Shown: positions 8,406 to 16,604, numbered from the stretch's first letter. The stretch: DNA of 64,000 nucleotides from Bacillus sp. FJAT-18017 (GCF_001278805.1 NZ_CP012602.1:4499501-4563500); one strand, 5' to 3'. A program made the numbers and translations. Notes: generated by a model from the letters alone, not told the origin.

Positions 8406-8740
8406 ATCTTGAAATGCAGCAATTTAAGGCAGATTTCTTCAAAGCACTAGCCCATCCACTTAGAATAAGAGTCCTTGAACTTCTGGCAGACGGGGACAAA
8501 AGTGTCAATGAGCTCCAAAGCCTTTCTGGTACAGAAGGATCATCTATTTCCCAGCAGTTGATGATTCTTCGTGCTAAAAACATCGTCACTGGGACAAAGG
8601 ACGGCAACCGAGTCATTTATTCACTCCGCGATCCATTGATTGTTGACCTTCTGGCGGTTGCCCGGCAAATTTTCAACAACCACCTTGTGGATGCCAAAAA
8701 CCTGCTCGACAAGCTGAACGACATTAATGAGAATTCGTAA
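8402..8740 (+). CDS. ArsR-family winged-helix regulator
   Basis: 112 residues with the ArsR fold: FFKALAHPLRIRVLELLADG, then the recognition helix SSISQQLMILRAKNIVTG and wing KDGNRVIYSL. There is no CxC metal motif in the recognition helix, so it may sense something other than a soft metal. Start TTG 8402 lies 7 nt behind GGGAGG and overlaps the SulP stop by 4 nt, giving translational coupling. Homologues beside SulP genes are common in Bacillaceae as far as I recall. The effector is unknown. Confidence 0.85.
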   Translation: MNLEMQQFKADFFKALAHPLRIRVLELLADGDKSVNELQSLSGTEGSSISQQLMILRAKNIVTGTKDGNRVIYSLRDPLIVDLLAVARQIFNNHLVDAKNLLDKLNDINENS

Positions 8741-8752
8741 TACTGAAGCATT

Positions 8753-8782
8753 AAAAAAAGGCAGCTGATGCTGCCTTTTTTA
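8753..8782 (+). terminator. Terminator of the SulP-ArsR operon
   Basis: AAAAAAGGCAGC pairs with GCTGCCTTTTTT around a TGAT loop. Confidence 0.88.
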
Positions 8783-8817
8783 GTAGCCGTTTTCTCCTAA
8801 AGATTAAACATGCATGA

Positions 8818-9288
8818 TTATTCTCTTTCTCTTGCCCTATGTGTATCCCTTATATTCTTTTGTACCGTGATGGCCGCAAATAAACTGAGCACATACGCCA
8901 TACCGTAAAATCCCTTTTCGCTTAAAACAATACTTCCCGCATTGTATAAACCGATGGCCATTAAAGAAATAGCCACAATAACTGCGAACCAGCTAATACC
9001 ATAATATATGTTTGTGACAGGTATTCCCTCTTCTTTATCCCTTACAGCCTTTTGCAAGGATACGGCAGAATAAAGACCAAATACCAAAACAGCAAAGTAA
9101 TAACCTTTTTCGTTCAGTTCCATCCCTGCGTTATATAACCCTATGAGATAAGCCGTTACACCTACTAACAATGCCGCCCAGGAAGCACCTACGAAAGCTG
9201 AAGTTGGTTCTCCTTCTCTCCGTTCTGCTTTCCTTTTGGTGACAGGTTGTTTTTCTTTATCAAATAACACCTCTTGTTCATTAGCCAT
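8818..9288 (-). CDS. YiaA/YiaB-family inner membrane protein
   Basis: 156 residues built from two similar halves, each with two hydrophobic helices: [20 protein letters not shown] with [22 protein letters not shown], and [20 protein letters not shown] with [22 protein letters not shown]. This internal duplication is the hallmark of the YiaAB two-helix domain. A charged N-terminal tail of about 28 residues precedes it. Function of the family is not known. The RBS is weak (GGGGGAAACATTCG upstream on the minus strand). It stands alone between the SulP operon and the azoreductase. Confidence 0.8.
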   Translation of the reverse strand: MANEQEVLFDKEKQPVTKRKAERREGEPTSAFVGASWAALLVGVTAYLIGLYNAGMELNEKGYYFAVLVFGLYSAVSLQKAVRDKEEGIPVTNIYYGISWFAVIVAISLMAIGLYNAGSIVLSEKGFYGMAYVLSLFAAITVQKNIRDTHRARERE

Positions 9289-9380
9289 CGAATGTTTCCC
9301 CCATCCTATTTTCTAAATCTTATTATATAGGAAATTTTTACAAAGGGTAGATGGTTTTTCCTCAAATTCCGAATAAATGA

Positions 9381-9419
9381 AAAAAGAGCTAACCGGAAAC
9401 TAGTTCTGATTAGCTCTTT
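9381..9419. terminator. Terminator after the azoreductase gene
   Basis: AAAAAGAGCTAA pairs with TTAGCTCTTT; it lies downstream of azoR on the minus strand and may work in both directions. Confidence 0.8.
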
Positions 9420-9434
9420 GAAACTCTTATATTA

Positions 9435-10067
9435 CTAAACTGCCACTGCAGATAGCTTTTTTGCAGTTTCTTTAACTTTTTCCAATCCTTCAGCAATGAT
9501 TTTCCCAGCTTGATCAGGTGCGGAAGCATGTCCTTCAATGACAACTTCATCTACGATTTGCATACCGAATACGCCGCCAGCAATATTCTTAATATAGTTA
9601 ACCGCCATTTCCATTCCAGCTGCAGGGCCTTCTGAATAGATGCCGCCGCGTGCGCTCAGGATAATTGCTTTTTTGTCAGTCAAAAGCTGGACTGCCTGAC
9701 CGTTTTCGTCATATTTGAAAGAATATCCAGCCTCGTACACATAATCAATGAACGTCTGAAGCTTGGCAGGAATAGTCATGTTCCATAATGGGAAAGCAAA
9801 AACAATGACATCTGCTGCTGTTAAGGCATCCTTTGCTTTTTGTTTTGCTGCCAAAATACGTTTTTCAATATCTGTAAGTTCCTCGCCAGATTGCAGCTTG
9901 CCAAATGCATTGAAAAGATCCTGGCCAAAGTACGGCATATCTTCAGCAAAAACATCAAATGTTGTTACGTTAACGCCTTCAAGGTTTTCCATGAAGGTTT
10001 CATACATTTTGCTTGATACTGCTTCAGAAGCTGGTCTGTTATTTGCTTTTACTACTAATACGTTCAT
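9435..10067 (-). CDS. azoR: FMN-dependent NADH-azoreductase / quinone reductase
   Basis: A flavodoxin-fold enzyme that reduces quinones and azo bonds by two electrons, protecting thiols from quinone stress. Seen: MNVLVVKANNRP at the N-terminus (phosphate-binding loop), FAFPLWNMTIPAKLQTFIDY around residue 95 (FMN-binding PxxN), and ARGGIYSEGPAAGME around residue 143. Length 210 matches AzoR2-type enzymes. The promoter region carries an unusually good dyad and a copy of the shared AT-rich motif, so induction by electrophiles through the nearby MarR regulator is likely. Confidence 0.92.
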   Translation of the reverse strand: MNVLVVKANNRPASEAVSSKMYETFMENLEGVNVTTFDVFAEDMPYFGQDLFNAFGKLQSGEELTDIEKRILAAKQKAKDALTAADVIVFAFPLWNMTIPAKLQTFIDYVYEAGYSFKYDENGQAVQLLTDKKAIILSARGGIYSEGPAAGMEMAVNYIKNIAGGVFGMQIVDEVVIEGHASAPDQAGKIIAEGLEKVKETAKKLSAVAV

Positions 10068-10102
10068 TTATTTTTTTATCTCCCTTTTTTTACAAGTAAT
10101 TA

Positions 10103-10138
10103 AGATATACTTAAGTAGTATATCTTTAATTAAAAATA
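10103..10138. promoter_or_regulatory. Operator region of azoR: 9-bp dyad plus MhqR-like motif
   Basis: AGATATACT and AGTATATCT are perfect inverted arms around TAAGT (10103-10125). Overlapping it, TATCTTTAATTAAAAATA (10121-10138) is one base from a perfect palindrome TATCTTTAATTAAAGATA. The half AGTATATCT recurs before the Spx gene at 12458. Confidence 0.6.
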
Positions 10139-10176
10139 TACTAATGTAATGATAAAGTCAACGTTCTTATCTTTCC

Positions 10177-10310
10177 TTATAATTCCTTTTCATAGTAAAG
10201 GAACCATTTATTTGTTCGGCCCACTGTTTTAAATCCAAATAAAGTTTTAACTACTTCTTCTATACTGTGTCTGGAAAATACTTTGATAGAACTTTGCAGC
10301 TGCCATAACC
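10177..10310 (-). pseudogene. Possible C-terminal remnant of an unidentified gene
   Basis: On the minus strand an open stretch reads WQLQSSIKVF...TVGRTNKWFLYYEKEL before a TAA at 10177, with no start codon or RBS upstream that fits. It looks like a protein end rather than random sequence, but I do not recognise the family. Confidence 0.25.
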
Positions 10311-10365
10311 TTCTGTTATTTATGCTATGGCCCTTGTCTTCTCACTGAAGTTTCCTAGGGTCTCA

Positions 10366-11310
10366 TCATTTGTCTTGTTCCAGAATCCGAACCTCCACAG
10401 GAGGCAGCATTCCCTTCAACTGTTCTCTTTTTGATTCAAACCATGGTGGAAGCATTAATTTTTCTCCAAGTTCATCAAATGGTTCATCGACCGCAAAACC
10501 GGGTTGGTCGGTAGCTATTTCAAAAAGAATCCCGCCTTCATCATGGAAATAGATCGCTTTAAAGTAATTGCGATCCCTAATTTCTGTTGGATTATATCCC
10601 TTTTCCTTAAGGAGTGATCTCCAGCGGTTATGATCTGCTTCATTACTTGCCCTCCAGGCAATATGGTGTACAGTTCCTGCCCCCATAAGCCCTCGAACAG
10701 ATGGAGCCAACTTAATATCAATTGTATTACCAATGTCCGAATCAGCCTTGAACCGAAGGAATGAATCCTCTTGGCCCACTAATTCGAGTCCAAGTATATG
10801 TTCAAGTACATTAGCAGTTTTATTCGGCTGTGCTGATATTAATGTTGCACCACCAAATCCTTTAATCGCAATGTCAGGACGAATTTCGCCAAAACTCCAA
10901 TTATTGACTGGTCCTTCGGTTCTTTCTACTAATTCAATTTCAAGCCCATCGGGATCCTGAAAGCTTAAATATTTTTCGCCAAATCGAATAGACGTATATG
11001 TCTTTATCCTAAATTTCTTGATGCGAGCTTCCCAAAAGGATAGTGAATCTTTTGGGATGACATAAATTGTTGAGCCCACTTGCCCAGTACCAATACGGCC
11101 CTTTAACTGTTTTTCCCACGGAAAGAAAGTGATAACAGTACCCGGTGCACCTGATTCATTACCAAAGTAAAGATGATACACTTCTGGACGGTCAAAGTTG
11201 ATGGTCTTTTTTATAAGCCTTAGTCCAAGTACGCCAGAGTAAAAATCAATTGTTCTTTGTGCATCATTCACCATCGCGGTTATATGATGAATACCAGCAG
11301 TTTTTTGCAT
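10366..11310 (-). CDS. Ring-cleaving dioxygenase, glyoxalase/VOC superfamily (MhqO/MhqA type)
   Basis: A two-domain VOC protein of 314 residues thought to cleave hydroquinone or catechol rings. Seen: GIHHITAMVNDAQRTIDFYS at residues 6-25 (first metal His), FQDPDGLEIELVER near 117, a second VOC half starting near 150, AGTVHHIAWR near 211 (metal His), and GGILFEIATDQPGFAVDEP near 255 (metal Glu). Start ATG 11310 has GGAGGG upstream. The end of a second, truncated paralogue lies just upstream (11344-11527). Context with azoR, MarR and Spx genes fits quinone detoxification. Confidence 0.88.
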   Translation of the reverse strand: MQKTAGIHHITAMVNDAQRTIDFYSGVLGLRLIKKTINFDRPEVYHLYFGNESGAPGTVITFFPWEKQLKGRIGTGQVGSTIYVIPKDSLSFWEARIKKFRIKTYTSIRFGEKYLSFQDPDGLEIELVERTEGPVNNWSFGEIRPDIAIKGFGGATLISAQPNKTANVLEHILGLELVGQEDSFLRFKADSDIGNTIDIKLAPSVRGLMGAGTVHHIAWRASNEADHNRWRSLLKEKGYNPTEIRDRNYFKAIYFHDEGGILFEIATDQPGFAVDEPFDELGEKLMLPPWFESKREQLKGMLPPVEVRILEQDK

Positions 11311-11343
11311 AACTGCTCCCTCCGTAACGTAATTTAGTCCTGC

Positions 11344-11527
11344 TTATTTTGTAGCATTGGCAAGTATACTTTCATCTATTTTCTTAATTTCGATAGGAAG
11401 CACGGATTTTTCTATTTTATCCCGGAATGACTCATATTGTTCTGGCAGCATCAATTTCTGCCCCATCGTCTCATAAGATTCGTCATGGGCAAATCCTGGA
11501 GGGTCGGTGGCAATTTCAAACACACCC
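11344..11527 (-). pseudogene. C-terminal fragment of a second ring-cleaving dioxygenase
   Basis: The minus strand reads FEIATDPPGFAHDESYETMG and on to ILANATK before TAA. It matches the last 60 or so residues of the intact neighbour (FEIATDQPGFAVDEPFDELG) but the N-terminal 250 residues are missing; upstream sequence goes straight into the MarR gene spacer. This is a deletion remnant of a paralogous tandem copy. Confidence 0.8.
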
Positions 11528-11542
11528 GTTACACTATTTTAA

Positions 11543-11565
11543 AGATTCTAGAAATCGAGATATTT
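11543..11565. promoter_or_regulatory. MhqR-box-like dyad
   Basis: ATTCTAGAAATCGAGATAT resembles the B. subtilis MhqR box (TATCTCGAA/TCGAGATA halves). It lies just downstream of the MarR gene, in front of the dioxygenase remnant, so it may be the surviving promoter of the deleted gene. Confidence 0.4.
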
Positions 11566-11574
11566 ATGAAAAAA

Positions 11575-12012
11575 TTATATTTCAACCTTATTATTAACTT
11601 TCTTTAATAACTGTAAGAATATCTCTGAGTCTTTAGGATCCAAAGTGCCAAATAAGTCATCAACCATTTCCAGATAGTTTGGCATAATCGTATCCATAAG
11701 GGAAAGCCCATCATCCGTTAATGAAACATGTATTGCTCTGCGGTCATTAGGACAATCACTTCTTGCTAACAACCCTCGGTTTTCTAATTTGTCTATAACA
11801 TATGTCATCGAACCACTGGAGATTAAGACATTCTGACAAATTTGCTGGATTGTCAGAGTACCTTTTTGGTAAAGCACTTCCATAACTGAAAACTCTGTAA
11901 CAGTTAACTTGTTCTTCAGCATTTTCTCCCTAATTTTTTCATGAATCCCTTTTGCCGTTTTCATTAAAACAATGAACGGTTGATTAGGAAATCTTCTTTC
12001 CACTTTACTCAC
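11575..12012 (-). CDS. MarR-family regulator, MhqR-like
   Basis: A winged-helix repressor of about 145 residues. Seen: NKLTVTEFSVMEVLYQKGTL, recognition helix CQNVLISSGSMTYVIDKLE, wing SDCPNDRRAIHVSLTDDG. The open frame extends to 12066, but that would overlap the Spx gene; I prefer GTG 12012 (GTG 12003 is also possible, behind GGTGGTGA). It directly follows the Spx gene in the same direction, 10 nt away, so they are co-transcribed. MhqR in B. subtilis represses azoR2, mhqNOP and mhqED, the same gene types found around it here, so it is the best candidate regulator of the cluster. Confidence 0.85.
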   Translation of the reverse strand: MSKVERRFPNQPFIVLMKTAKGIHEKIREKMLKNKLTVTEFSVMEVLYQKGTLTIQQICQNVLISSGSMTYVIDKLENRGLLARSDCPNDRRAIHVSLTDDGLSLMDTIMPNYLEMVDDLFGTLDPKDSEIFLQLLKKVNNKVEI

Positions 12013-12022
12013 CACCAATCTT

Positions 12023-12436
12023 TTAGTAGTTTTGATGCATTTGATCAGCAATTTGTTGAGGCGCATCAGAAATAAAAGCCCTGAGCTTCCGGGGCAGGAA
12101 ACTGCGGATTTCTTCTTCGTTAAAGCCTATATTCAACCTTTTTTCATCCTTGATTATGGGCCGTTTTAACAAAGATGGATTCTCTTTTATAATCTCAAAT
12201 AGATCCTGCAGTCTTAGGGATTCCAAATCTATGTTAAGCATTTTAAATGTTTTGGAGTTGACCGAAATAATTTCATCTGTTCCTTCTTCTGTTAAGTGAA
12301 GGATATCTTTTATTTCTTCAACTGTCAGCGGCTGCTTAATAATGTTTCTTTCGACATAATCAATATGATGCTCTTCCAGCCATGCTTTTGCTCTGCGACA
12401 GGAAGTACAACTTGTAGAAGTATATAAGTTCACCAT
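12023..12436 (-). CDS. Spx/ArsC-family protein with CTSC redox motif
   Basis: 137 residues of the arsenate reductase-like Spx/MgsR family. Seen: [24 protein letters not shown] with Cys10 and Cys13 (the Spx disulfide switch), and the basic region [26 protein letters not shown] typical of Spx, which binds the RNA polymerase alpha subunit. Spx activates thiol-stress genes; MgsR does so for a subset. It heads an operon with the MarR regulator and has the shared AT-rich operator upstream, so electrophile control of a redox switch is likely. Confidence 0.88.
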   Translation of the reverse strand: MVNLYTSTSCTSCRRAKAWLEEHHIDYVERNIIKQPLTVEEIKDILHLTEEGTDEIISVNSKTFKMLNIDLESLRLQDLFEIIKENPSLLKRPIIKDEKRLNIGFNEEEIRSFLPRKLRAFISDAPQQIADQMHQNY

Positions 12437-12457
12437 CTATACCACACTCCTAAATAA

Positions 12458-12490
12458 AGTATATCTCAAAATAAAATATCTTTAATTAAG
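12458..12490. promoter_or_regulatory. Operator-like region before the Spx gene
   Basis: AGTATATCT (12458-12466) is the same half-site as in the azoR dyad, and TATCTTTAATTAAG (12477-12490) matches the shared motif. Between this and 12799 I see only the tRNA-like fragment and the terminator. Confidence 0.45.
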
Positions 12491-12602
12491 TGTAATTATA
12501 TGGCTTCTTTGAAATGAAGTCAACCTTTTAAGTTGAATTTTTAGAGCTGTTAAATCTTCCTACTGATTGATACTCCAAACCTACATAAAATCTACTTAGG
12601 AA

Positions 12603-12640
12603 TATCCGAGGAGATTCGAACCTCCCATACTTACAATAGT
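12603..12640 (-). other. tRNA 3'-end-like fragment
   Basis: On the minus strand GGAGGTTCGAATCTCC resembles a T-arm, followed by TCGGATATTCC. The rest of a tRNA cannot be folded upstream and the T-stem does not pair properly, so it is at most a worn remnant, possibly an old integration scar. Confidence 0.2.
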
Positions 12641-12695
12641 AAAACCATACTATCTTGCTAAAATATATAGGTGAGTAATATTAGTGGCAATATAA

Positions 12696-12743
12696 AAAGA
12701 GACTGTCGCAAGTTGATTTTACCAACCTTAAACCAGTCTCTTT
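12696..12743. terminator. Terminator after the SDR gene
   Basis: AAAGAGACTG pairs with CAGTCTCTTT around a 28-nt loop. It is downstream of the SDR gene on the minus strand. Confidence 0.65.
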
Positions 12744-12799
12744 CTTCTAAATCGATATTAGTGCGGAATTTTGCCCATCATCAAGTAAAAGCTAGAAAT

Positions 12800-13585
12800 T
12801 TAATATTTAAAAGATTGCCCACCATCAATTGGCACAACAGCCGCATTAACAAATCCTGCTTGATCAGACAAAAGAAAGGCAGTTAGGTAACCTACTTCCT
12901 CCGGTTTACCAAAACGTTTCATTGGGTTTGGCTCAACAAATGATTTCCCTACTTCTTCCCAGCCTTCTTCACCGCCAATTTGTTTTAACGACCCTTCAAC
13001 CATAGGTGTCATAATTGCCCCTGGTGCTATTGCATTAATTGTAATACCGTATTGACCGTATTCAATTGCAGAGTTACGGGTTAATCCTACTACACCATGC
13101 TTACTTGCCGCATAGCCTGATTGGTTGCCCACGCCTCGAATACCACCAACTGAAGCAGTATTGACAATGTGGCCACTCCCATTTTCTTTCATCACTTTAA
13201 GAACATATTTCAACCCATAAAATACGCCATTCAAGTTAATATCAACAACTTTACGGAATTCATCAGACCCGAAATCTTCTGTTAGATTTTGTTTCCCTTC
13301 AATCCCTGCATTATTAAAGAAACCATCAATAGTACCAAATGCTTTAACTGTTTCATCTACATAGTTTTTTACCTCTTCTTCGTGAGCCACGTTTGCAGCC
13401 ACTAGAAGAATCTCTGCATTCGGTGCTACTTTCTGAACCTCGTTTTTTGTTTCCTCTAATCCTTTTTCATTTAAATCAACCAAAGATAGCTTTGCCCCTT
13501 CTTTAGCTACCTGTAAAGCAACAGCACGACCTAAACCAGATCCTGCTCCAGTAATAAGTACAACTTTCCCTTCAAATCTTTCCAT
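12800..13585 (-). CDS. Short-chain dehydrogenase/reductase (SDR)
   Basis: A classical NAD(P)-dependent SDR of 261 residues. Seen: VVLITGAGSGLGRAVA (TGxxxGxG cofactor loop) at the N-terminus, NNAGIEG near residue 90, catalytic Ser near 144 (TASVGGIRG), YAASKHG (YxxxK), and the C-terminal VVPIDGGQSFKY. Asp at the end of strand 2 (SLVDLNEKG) suggests preference for NAD over NADP. Start ATG 13585 sits behind GAGAGGG; the ORF's earlier ATG has no RBS. Substrate is unknown. A shared AT-rich motif upstream suggests membership in the same stress regulon. Confidence 0.9.
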   Translation of the reverse strand: MERFEGKVVLITGAGSGLGRAVALQVAKEGAKLSLVDLNEKGLEETKNEVQKVAPNAEILLVAANVAHEEEVKNYVDETVKAFGTIDGFFNNAGIEGKQNLTEDFGSDEFRKVVDINLNGVFYGLKYVLKVMKENGSGHIVNTASVGGIRGVGNQSGYAASKHGVVGLTRNSAIEYGQYGITINAIAPGAIMTPMVEGSLKQIGGEEGWEEVGKSFVEPNPMKRFGKPEEVGYLTAFLLSDQAGFVNAAVVPIDGGQSFKY

Positions 13586-13620
13586 GTATGTCATCCCTCT
13601 CTGCTGTATTTTTGAATCCA

Positions 13621-13642
13621 TATACCTTTAATTAAATTATAA
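13621..13642. promoter_or_regulatory. Shared AT-rich motif upstream of the SDR gene
   Basis: TATACCTTTAATTAAATTATAA is a diverged copy of the TATCTTTAATTAAAGATA-like site. A half of an MhqR-type box (TCGAGATAAA) follows at 13662. Confidence 0.35.
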
Positions 13643-13811
13643 TTAATTGATATATAATTAATTCGAGATAAATATAACTTATTACAGTCTCTCAATCAAC
13701 TTAATTGCTTGTTCAAATGCGAAAATTAATTAAAACCCCTTGTTATAGTTGCTTTAATCTGGTCTCTTTTCAAACCAATATTCTAAAACATAGCATACCC
13801 TTATCAATAAA

Positions 13812-13838
13812 AAAGAACCGCAAAAAGCGGTCCTGTTT
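13812..13838. terminator. Terminator after the DoxX gene
   Basis: AAGAACCGC pairs with GCGGTCCTG around AAAAA, downstream of the DoxX-LigB-esterase genes on the minus strand. Confidence 0.7.
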
Positions 13839-13886
13839 GGATGAAAGAAGCAGATTATAAATGCACTTCAATTTTTTTAAATTTAA

Positions 13887-14315
13887 TTATGCAGCAGCCT
13901 TATTGCTAGTCTTTTCAGGCTTTCTTGAGAATATCTGATCAATCGATAGAAGACTGCTTCCGTTGATTGCAAGGAATATCGCCATTGCAAGGAAAGCCAA
14001 ATCCAATTCATATCCAGCCATTTGCCCGTTCCCTAAAAATCCAACCGCAAATTTAACTTTGACTATTGCACCAACCATGATCAGAGACAACAGGGCAGAT
14101 ACAATTTTGGTTCCCAATCCAATTACCAACAGAATTCCACCAACCAACTCGATTGTTGCGACTGCATATGCAACAAATCCTGGAATTCCAATGCTGTCAA
14201 ACCAGCCAACAGTGTTTTCAATTCCTCCCTGAAACTTTGATAGCCCGTGTATAAAGAAGCTTATCCCAAGAACCACTCGTAATATCAATGTACCTACTTC
14301 AATTCGATTTTCCAT
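13887..14315 (-). CDS. DoxX-family membrane protein (MhqP/CatD-like)
   Basis: 142 residues with four hydrophobic helices: LILRVVLGISFFIHGLSKF (with the DoxX FxxHGxxK pattern), a GFVAYAVATIELVGGILLVIG helix with conserved Glu, and two more. DoxX proteins such as MhqP and CatD accompany quinone and catechol dioxygenases in Bacillus and probably act on membrane quinones or redox damage. RBS GGGGGAAAAGAAA precedes the ATG. It follows the LigB-type dioxygenase by 30 nt, forming an operon. Confidence 0.87.
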   Translation of the reverse strand: MENRIEVGTLILRVVLGISFFIHGLSKFQGGIENTVGWFDSIGIPGFVAYAVATIELVGGILLVIGLGTKIVSALLSLIMVGAIVKVKFAVGFLGNGQMAGYELDLAFLAMAIFLAINGSSLLSIDQIFSRKPEKTSNKAAA

Positions 14316-14345
14316 TTTCTTTTCCCCCTACTATTTTTTCTTTAT

Positions 14346-15128
14346 TTATCCAAATTGCCAGACGCTATGGCTCAAGTTCCCATAACGGTAGCTGCGGTGT
14401 AACAATTTTGCGGTTTGATGATTGTCCGCTGCTCCCATTGCATAAAAAATTGGGATAAAATGTTCATTCCCATAAGGTGGTACTGCTAGGTTAGCCGCCG
14501 GTGCAAGTGTTTCGTATTGGAACAAGGATTCCAGGTCCCAATTCTCGATGTGATTGGCAAGCCACTGATCAAAGGCATAAGCCCACTCATCTTCTTCCCC
14601 ATGGTCCTGGGCCCAGTTTAACGCTCTAAGGTTGTGGACTGTCCCTCCGCTTGCAATGATGAGGATGTCTTTCTCCCGCAAATGTGCCAAAGACTTTCCG
14701 ATCTTATATTGTTCCTCGGGCGAAAGATGCCTATTGACAGACATTGAAATGACAGGAACATCTGCGTTTGGATAAAGCATTCTTAGAACCACCCAAGCGC
14801 CATGGTCAAGCCCGCGCTTCGAATCTATATGAAAAGGAATTCCCTCTTTTAGGAACAGAGCTTCAATCTGGCCTGAAACATCGCTGTTTCCCTTTGCAGG
14901 ATACTGAATGCGATAGAGCTCTTCAGAAAATCCGCCGAAATCATAAATGGTACTATACTCTTTCACATTGCTTACTTCCTGCACATTGGACTCCCAATGG
15001 GCGGAAAACAATACAATTGCTTTTGGACGCGGCAAGGCTTGGCCAAGGGTTTTCAGGAACTGGGTATATTCATTATTTTCAATTGCCAGCATCGGTGAAC
15101 CATGAGCTATAAACAATGACGGAAGCAT
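14346..15128 (-). CDS. LigB-type extradiol dioxygenase family protein (DODA-like)
   Basis: 260 residues of the class III extradiol dioxygenase family, which opens catecholic rings using a metal bound by His residues. Seen: LFIAHGSPMLAIE (His ligand) at residues 5-17, FSAHWES near 42, LDHGAWVVLRMLYP near 108, IIASGGTVHNLRALNW near 155. No conserved Cys insert. The family also includes proteins with zinc. It lies between an esterase (20 nt upstream) and a DoxX gene, a combination consistent with breakdown of hydroxylated aromatics or quinols. Confidence 0.88.
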   Translation of the reverse strand: MLPSLFIAHGSPMLAIENNEYTQFLKTLGQALPRPKAIVLFSAHWESNVQEVSNVKEYSTIYDFGGFSEELYRIQYPAKGNSDVSGQIEALFLKEGIPFHIDSKRGLDHGAWVVLRMLYPNADVPVISMSVNRHLSPEEQYKIGKSLAHLREKDILIIASGGTVHNLRALNWAQDHGEEDEWAYAFDQWLANHIENWDLESLFQYETLAPAANLAVPPYGNEHFIPIFYAMGAADNHQTAKLLHRSYRYGNLSHSVWQFG

Positions 15129-15149
15129 AGGGTCATCTCCTCAATATGT

Positions 15150-15791
15150 TTAATCTATCGATTCTAGAATCCACTTAACATAATCGTGGTAATTTGCCTT
15201 GGATACAGTATGGCCCTCGGGATAAACCTTAAAGGTTACGTTTGCTCCCATATTCTCCAAGTATTCTTTGTTGGCAACTCCCCATTCCAGTGGAAAAACA
15301 CGATCATGTTCCCCGTGAGAAATAAACGCGGATAATTGACTTACAGACTGAACAGAATACTCTTCCTTCACAAATTGAGGGATATATCCATTTAACGCCA
15401 CAATTCCCTTTATCCGGCTTCCCAGAGTCAGGGCAAGAGTCATTGAGAGAATTGCCCCCTGGCTAAAACCAAGCAAATACAGGCGGCTTTCATCAATTGG
15501 GTATTGGCTGCTAGCATAATCAATAAAGTCCGAAAGTCTGGCTACTGCTTCATCAAATACAGGTCTATGCGGTTTCCCGTAGCCTTCAATGGTGAAGTAG
15601 GCAAAACCTGGCGGCTGCTCCAAATGACCACGAATGCTGAAAATAATAAAGTTCTGTTTTAATCCCTCTACTAGGGACAACATATTTTGTTCATTCGACC
15701 CAATCCCATGCATTAAAAAAAGAGCAGGGTACGACTTATTGGGATCAACCTCTTTAGGTCGTTGAACGTTATATATCATTGAAGAGTTCAT
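15150..15791 (-). CDS. Alpha/beta-hydrolase carboxylesterase, second MhqD-like paralogue
   Basis: 213 residues with a complete catalytic set: MHGIGSNEQN (oxyanion loop), LGFSQGA nucleophile Ser near residue 109, SHGEHDRVFPLEWG with the acid Asp near 158, and EGHTVSKANYHD with the His near 195. It resembles the partial esterase at 1-390 in plan. Start ATG 15791 has AAGGAAGG upstream. First gene of the esterase-LigB-DoxX operon; divergent from a cupin-XRE regulator that may control it. Confidence 0.87.
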   Translation of the reverse strand: MNSSMIYNVQRPKEVDPNKSYPALFLMHGIGSNEQNMLSLVEGLKQNFIIFSIRGHLEQPPGFAYFTIEGYGKPHRPVFDEAVARLSDFIDYASSQYPIDESRLYLLGFSQGAILSMTLALTLGSRIKGIVALNGYIPQFVKEEYSVQSVSQLSAFISHGEHDRVFPLEWGVANKEYLENMGANVTFKVYPEGHTVSKANYHDYVKWILESID

Positions 15792-15885
15792 GGCTTCCTT
15801 CCTTTCACAATGCCTTGAATTGTGTCTTTATCTTTTCCCTATGCAGCATAAATATGAAAATCCTCATAGAAATAAATTGTTCATA

Positions 15886-15952
15886 TTTGAAAACGAGTAT
15901 CCAAAAATAAAACCCCAGGCCCGGGATAAGTTTTTAAATATGAATAAATTTC
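15886..15952. promoter_or_regulatory. Divergent control region with inverted half-sites
   Basis: TTCATATTT (near 15890) and AAATATGAA (near 15938) are inverted about 48 bp apart between the esterase operon and the XRE-cupin regulator, which makes them candidate sites for that regulator. Confidence 0.3.
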
Positions 15953-16047
15953 TTCTATAAGATAACAAGCGTACAGTAGATTGTCAATATATTTTTTGCT
16001 AATATAGAATTAAGTATTTTATTATGAAACCTTTTGAGGTGAATTAT

Positions 16048-16587
16048 TTGGATTTAGGAACAAAAATACGTTCGATTCGGAATAGAAAAAAAATAACTAT
16101 TGCCCAAATGAGTGAGGGAACAGGATTATCCAAGGGGTTTATCAGCAATGTGGAAAACAACAATACATCTCCGTCCATTAATACGCTGCAGGCCATCTCC
16201 AACTTTCTTGATGTACCGATGCCTTACCTATTGTTAGAGAAGGAACAGCATATGCGGGTGGTTAGAAAAAATGAGAGAACGCATTCCACCTTTAACAACC
16301 TGAAAATTGAGCATTTGACGACCAAAGGCGGTATGAGGATGATGATCGTTGAATTTCCCCCAGGTGGCTCTATGGGAGAAGCAAATGCTCATGAGGGAGA
16401 GGAATGCCATTTAGTCTTAAAGGGGAAAATTCTTGCTGAACAAGGAGAAGACTCCTTTGTTCTTGAGAAAGGTGACTCTTTTAGCTGGAACGCGAGTGTA
16501 CCTCATTTTGTTAAAAACATAACCGATGAGACAGCGATTGTTCTGATATCACTTCATTCGGATACCGGACTTGCCGATATTTTTTAA
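16048..16587 (+). CDS. XRE-family regulator with C-terminal cupin domain
   Basis: 179 residues. Residues about 3-60 form a helix-turn-helix (IAQMSEGTGLSKGFISNVEN), and residues 100-175 a cupin ligand-binding barrel (FPPGGSMGEANAHEGEECHLVLKGK, KGDSFSWNASVPHFVKN). I use TTG 16048, 6 nt behind GAGGTG, which gives the family's usual N-terminus (LDLGTKIRSIRNRKK); ATG 16024 has no RBS. Such proteins sense small molecules through the cupin. Divergent orientation suggests it regulates the esterase-dioxygenase-DoxX operon. Confidence 0.88.
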   Translation: MDLGTKIRSIRNRKKITIAQMSEGTGLSKGFISNVENNNTSPSINTLQAISNFLDVPMPYLLLEKEQHMRVVRKNERTHSTFNNLKIEHLTTKGGMRMMIVEFPPGGSMGEANAHEGEECHLVLKGKILAEQGEDSFVLEKGDSFSWNASVPHFVKNITDETAIVLISLHSDTGLADIF

Positions 16588-16604
16588 TTTAATCTATGTT
16601 AAAC

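Noticed and set aside
12603..12640. tRNA gene
   Set aside because: Only a T-arm-like segment is present and its stem does not pair properly; no anticodon or D arm can be folded.
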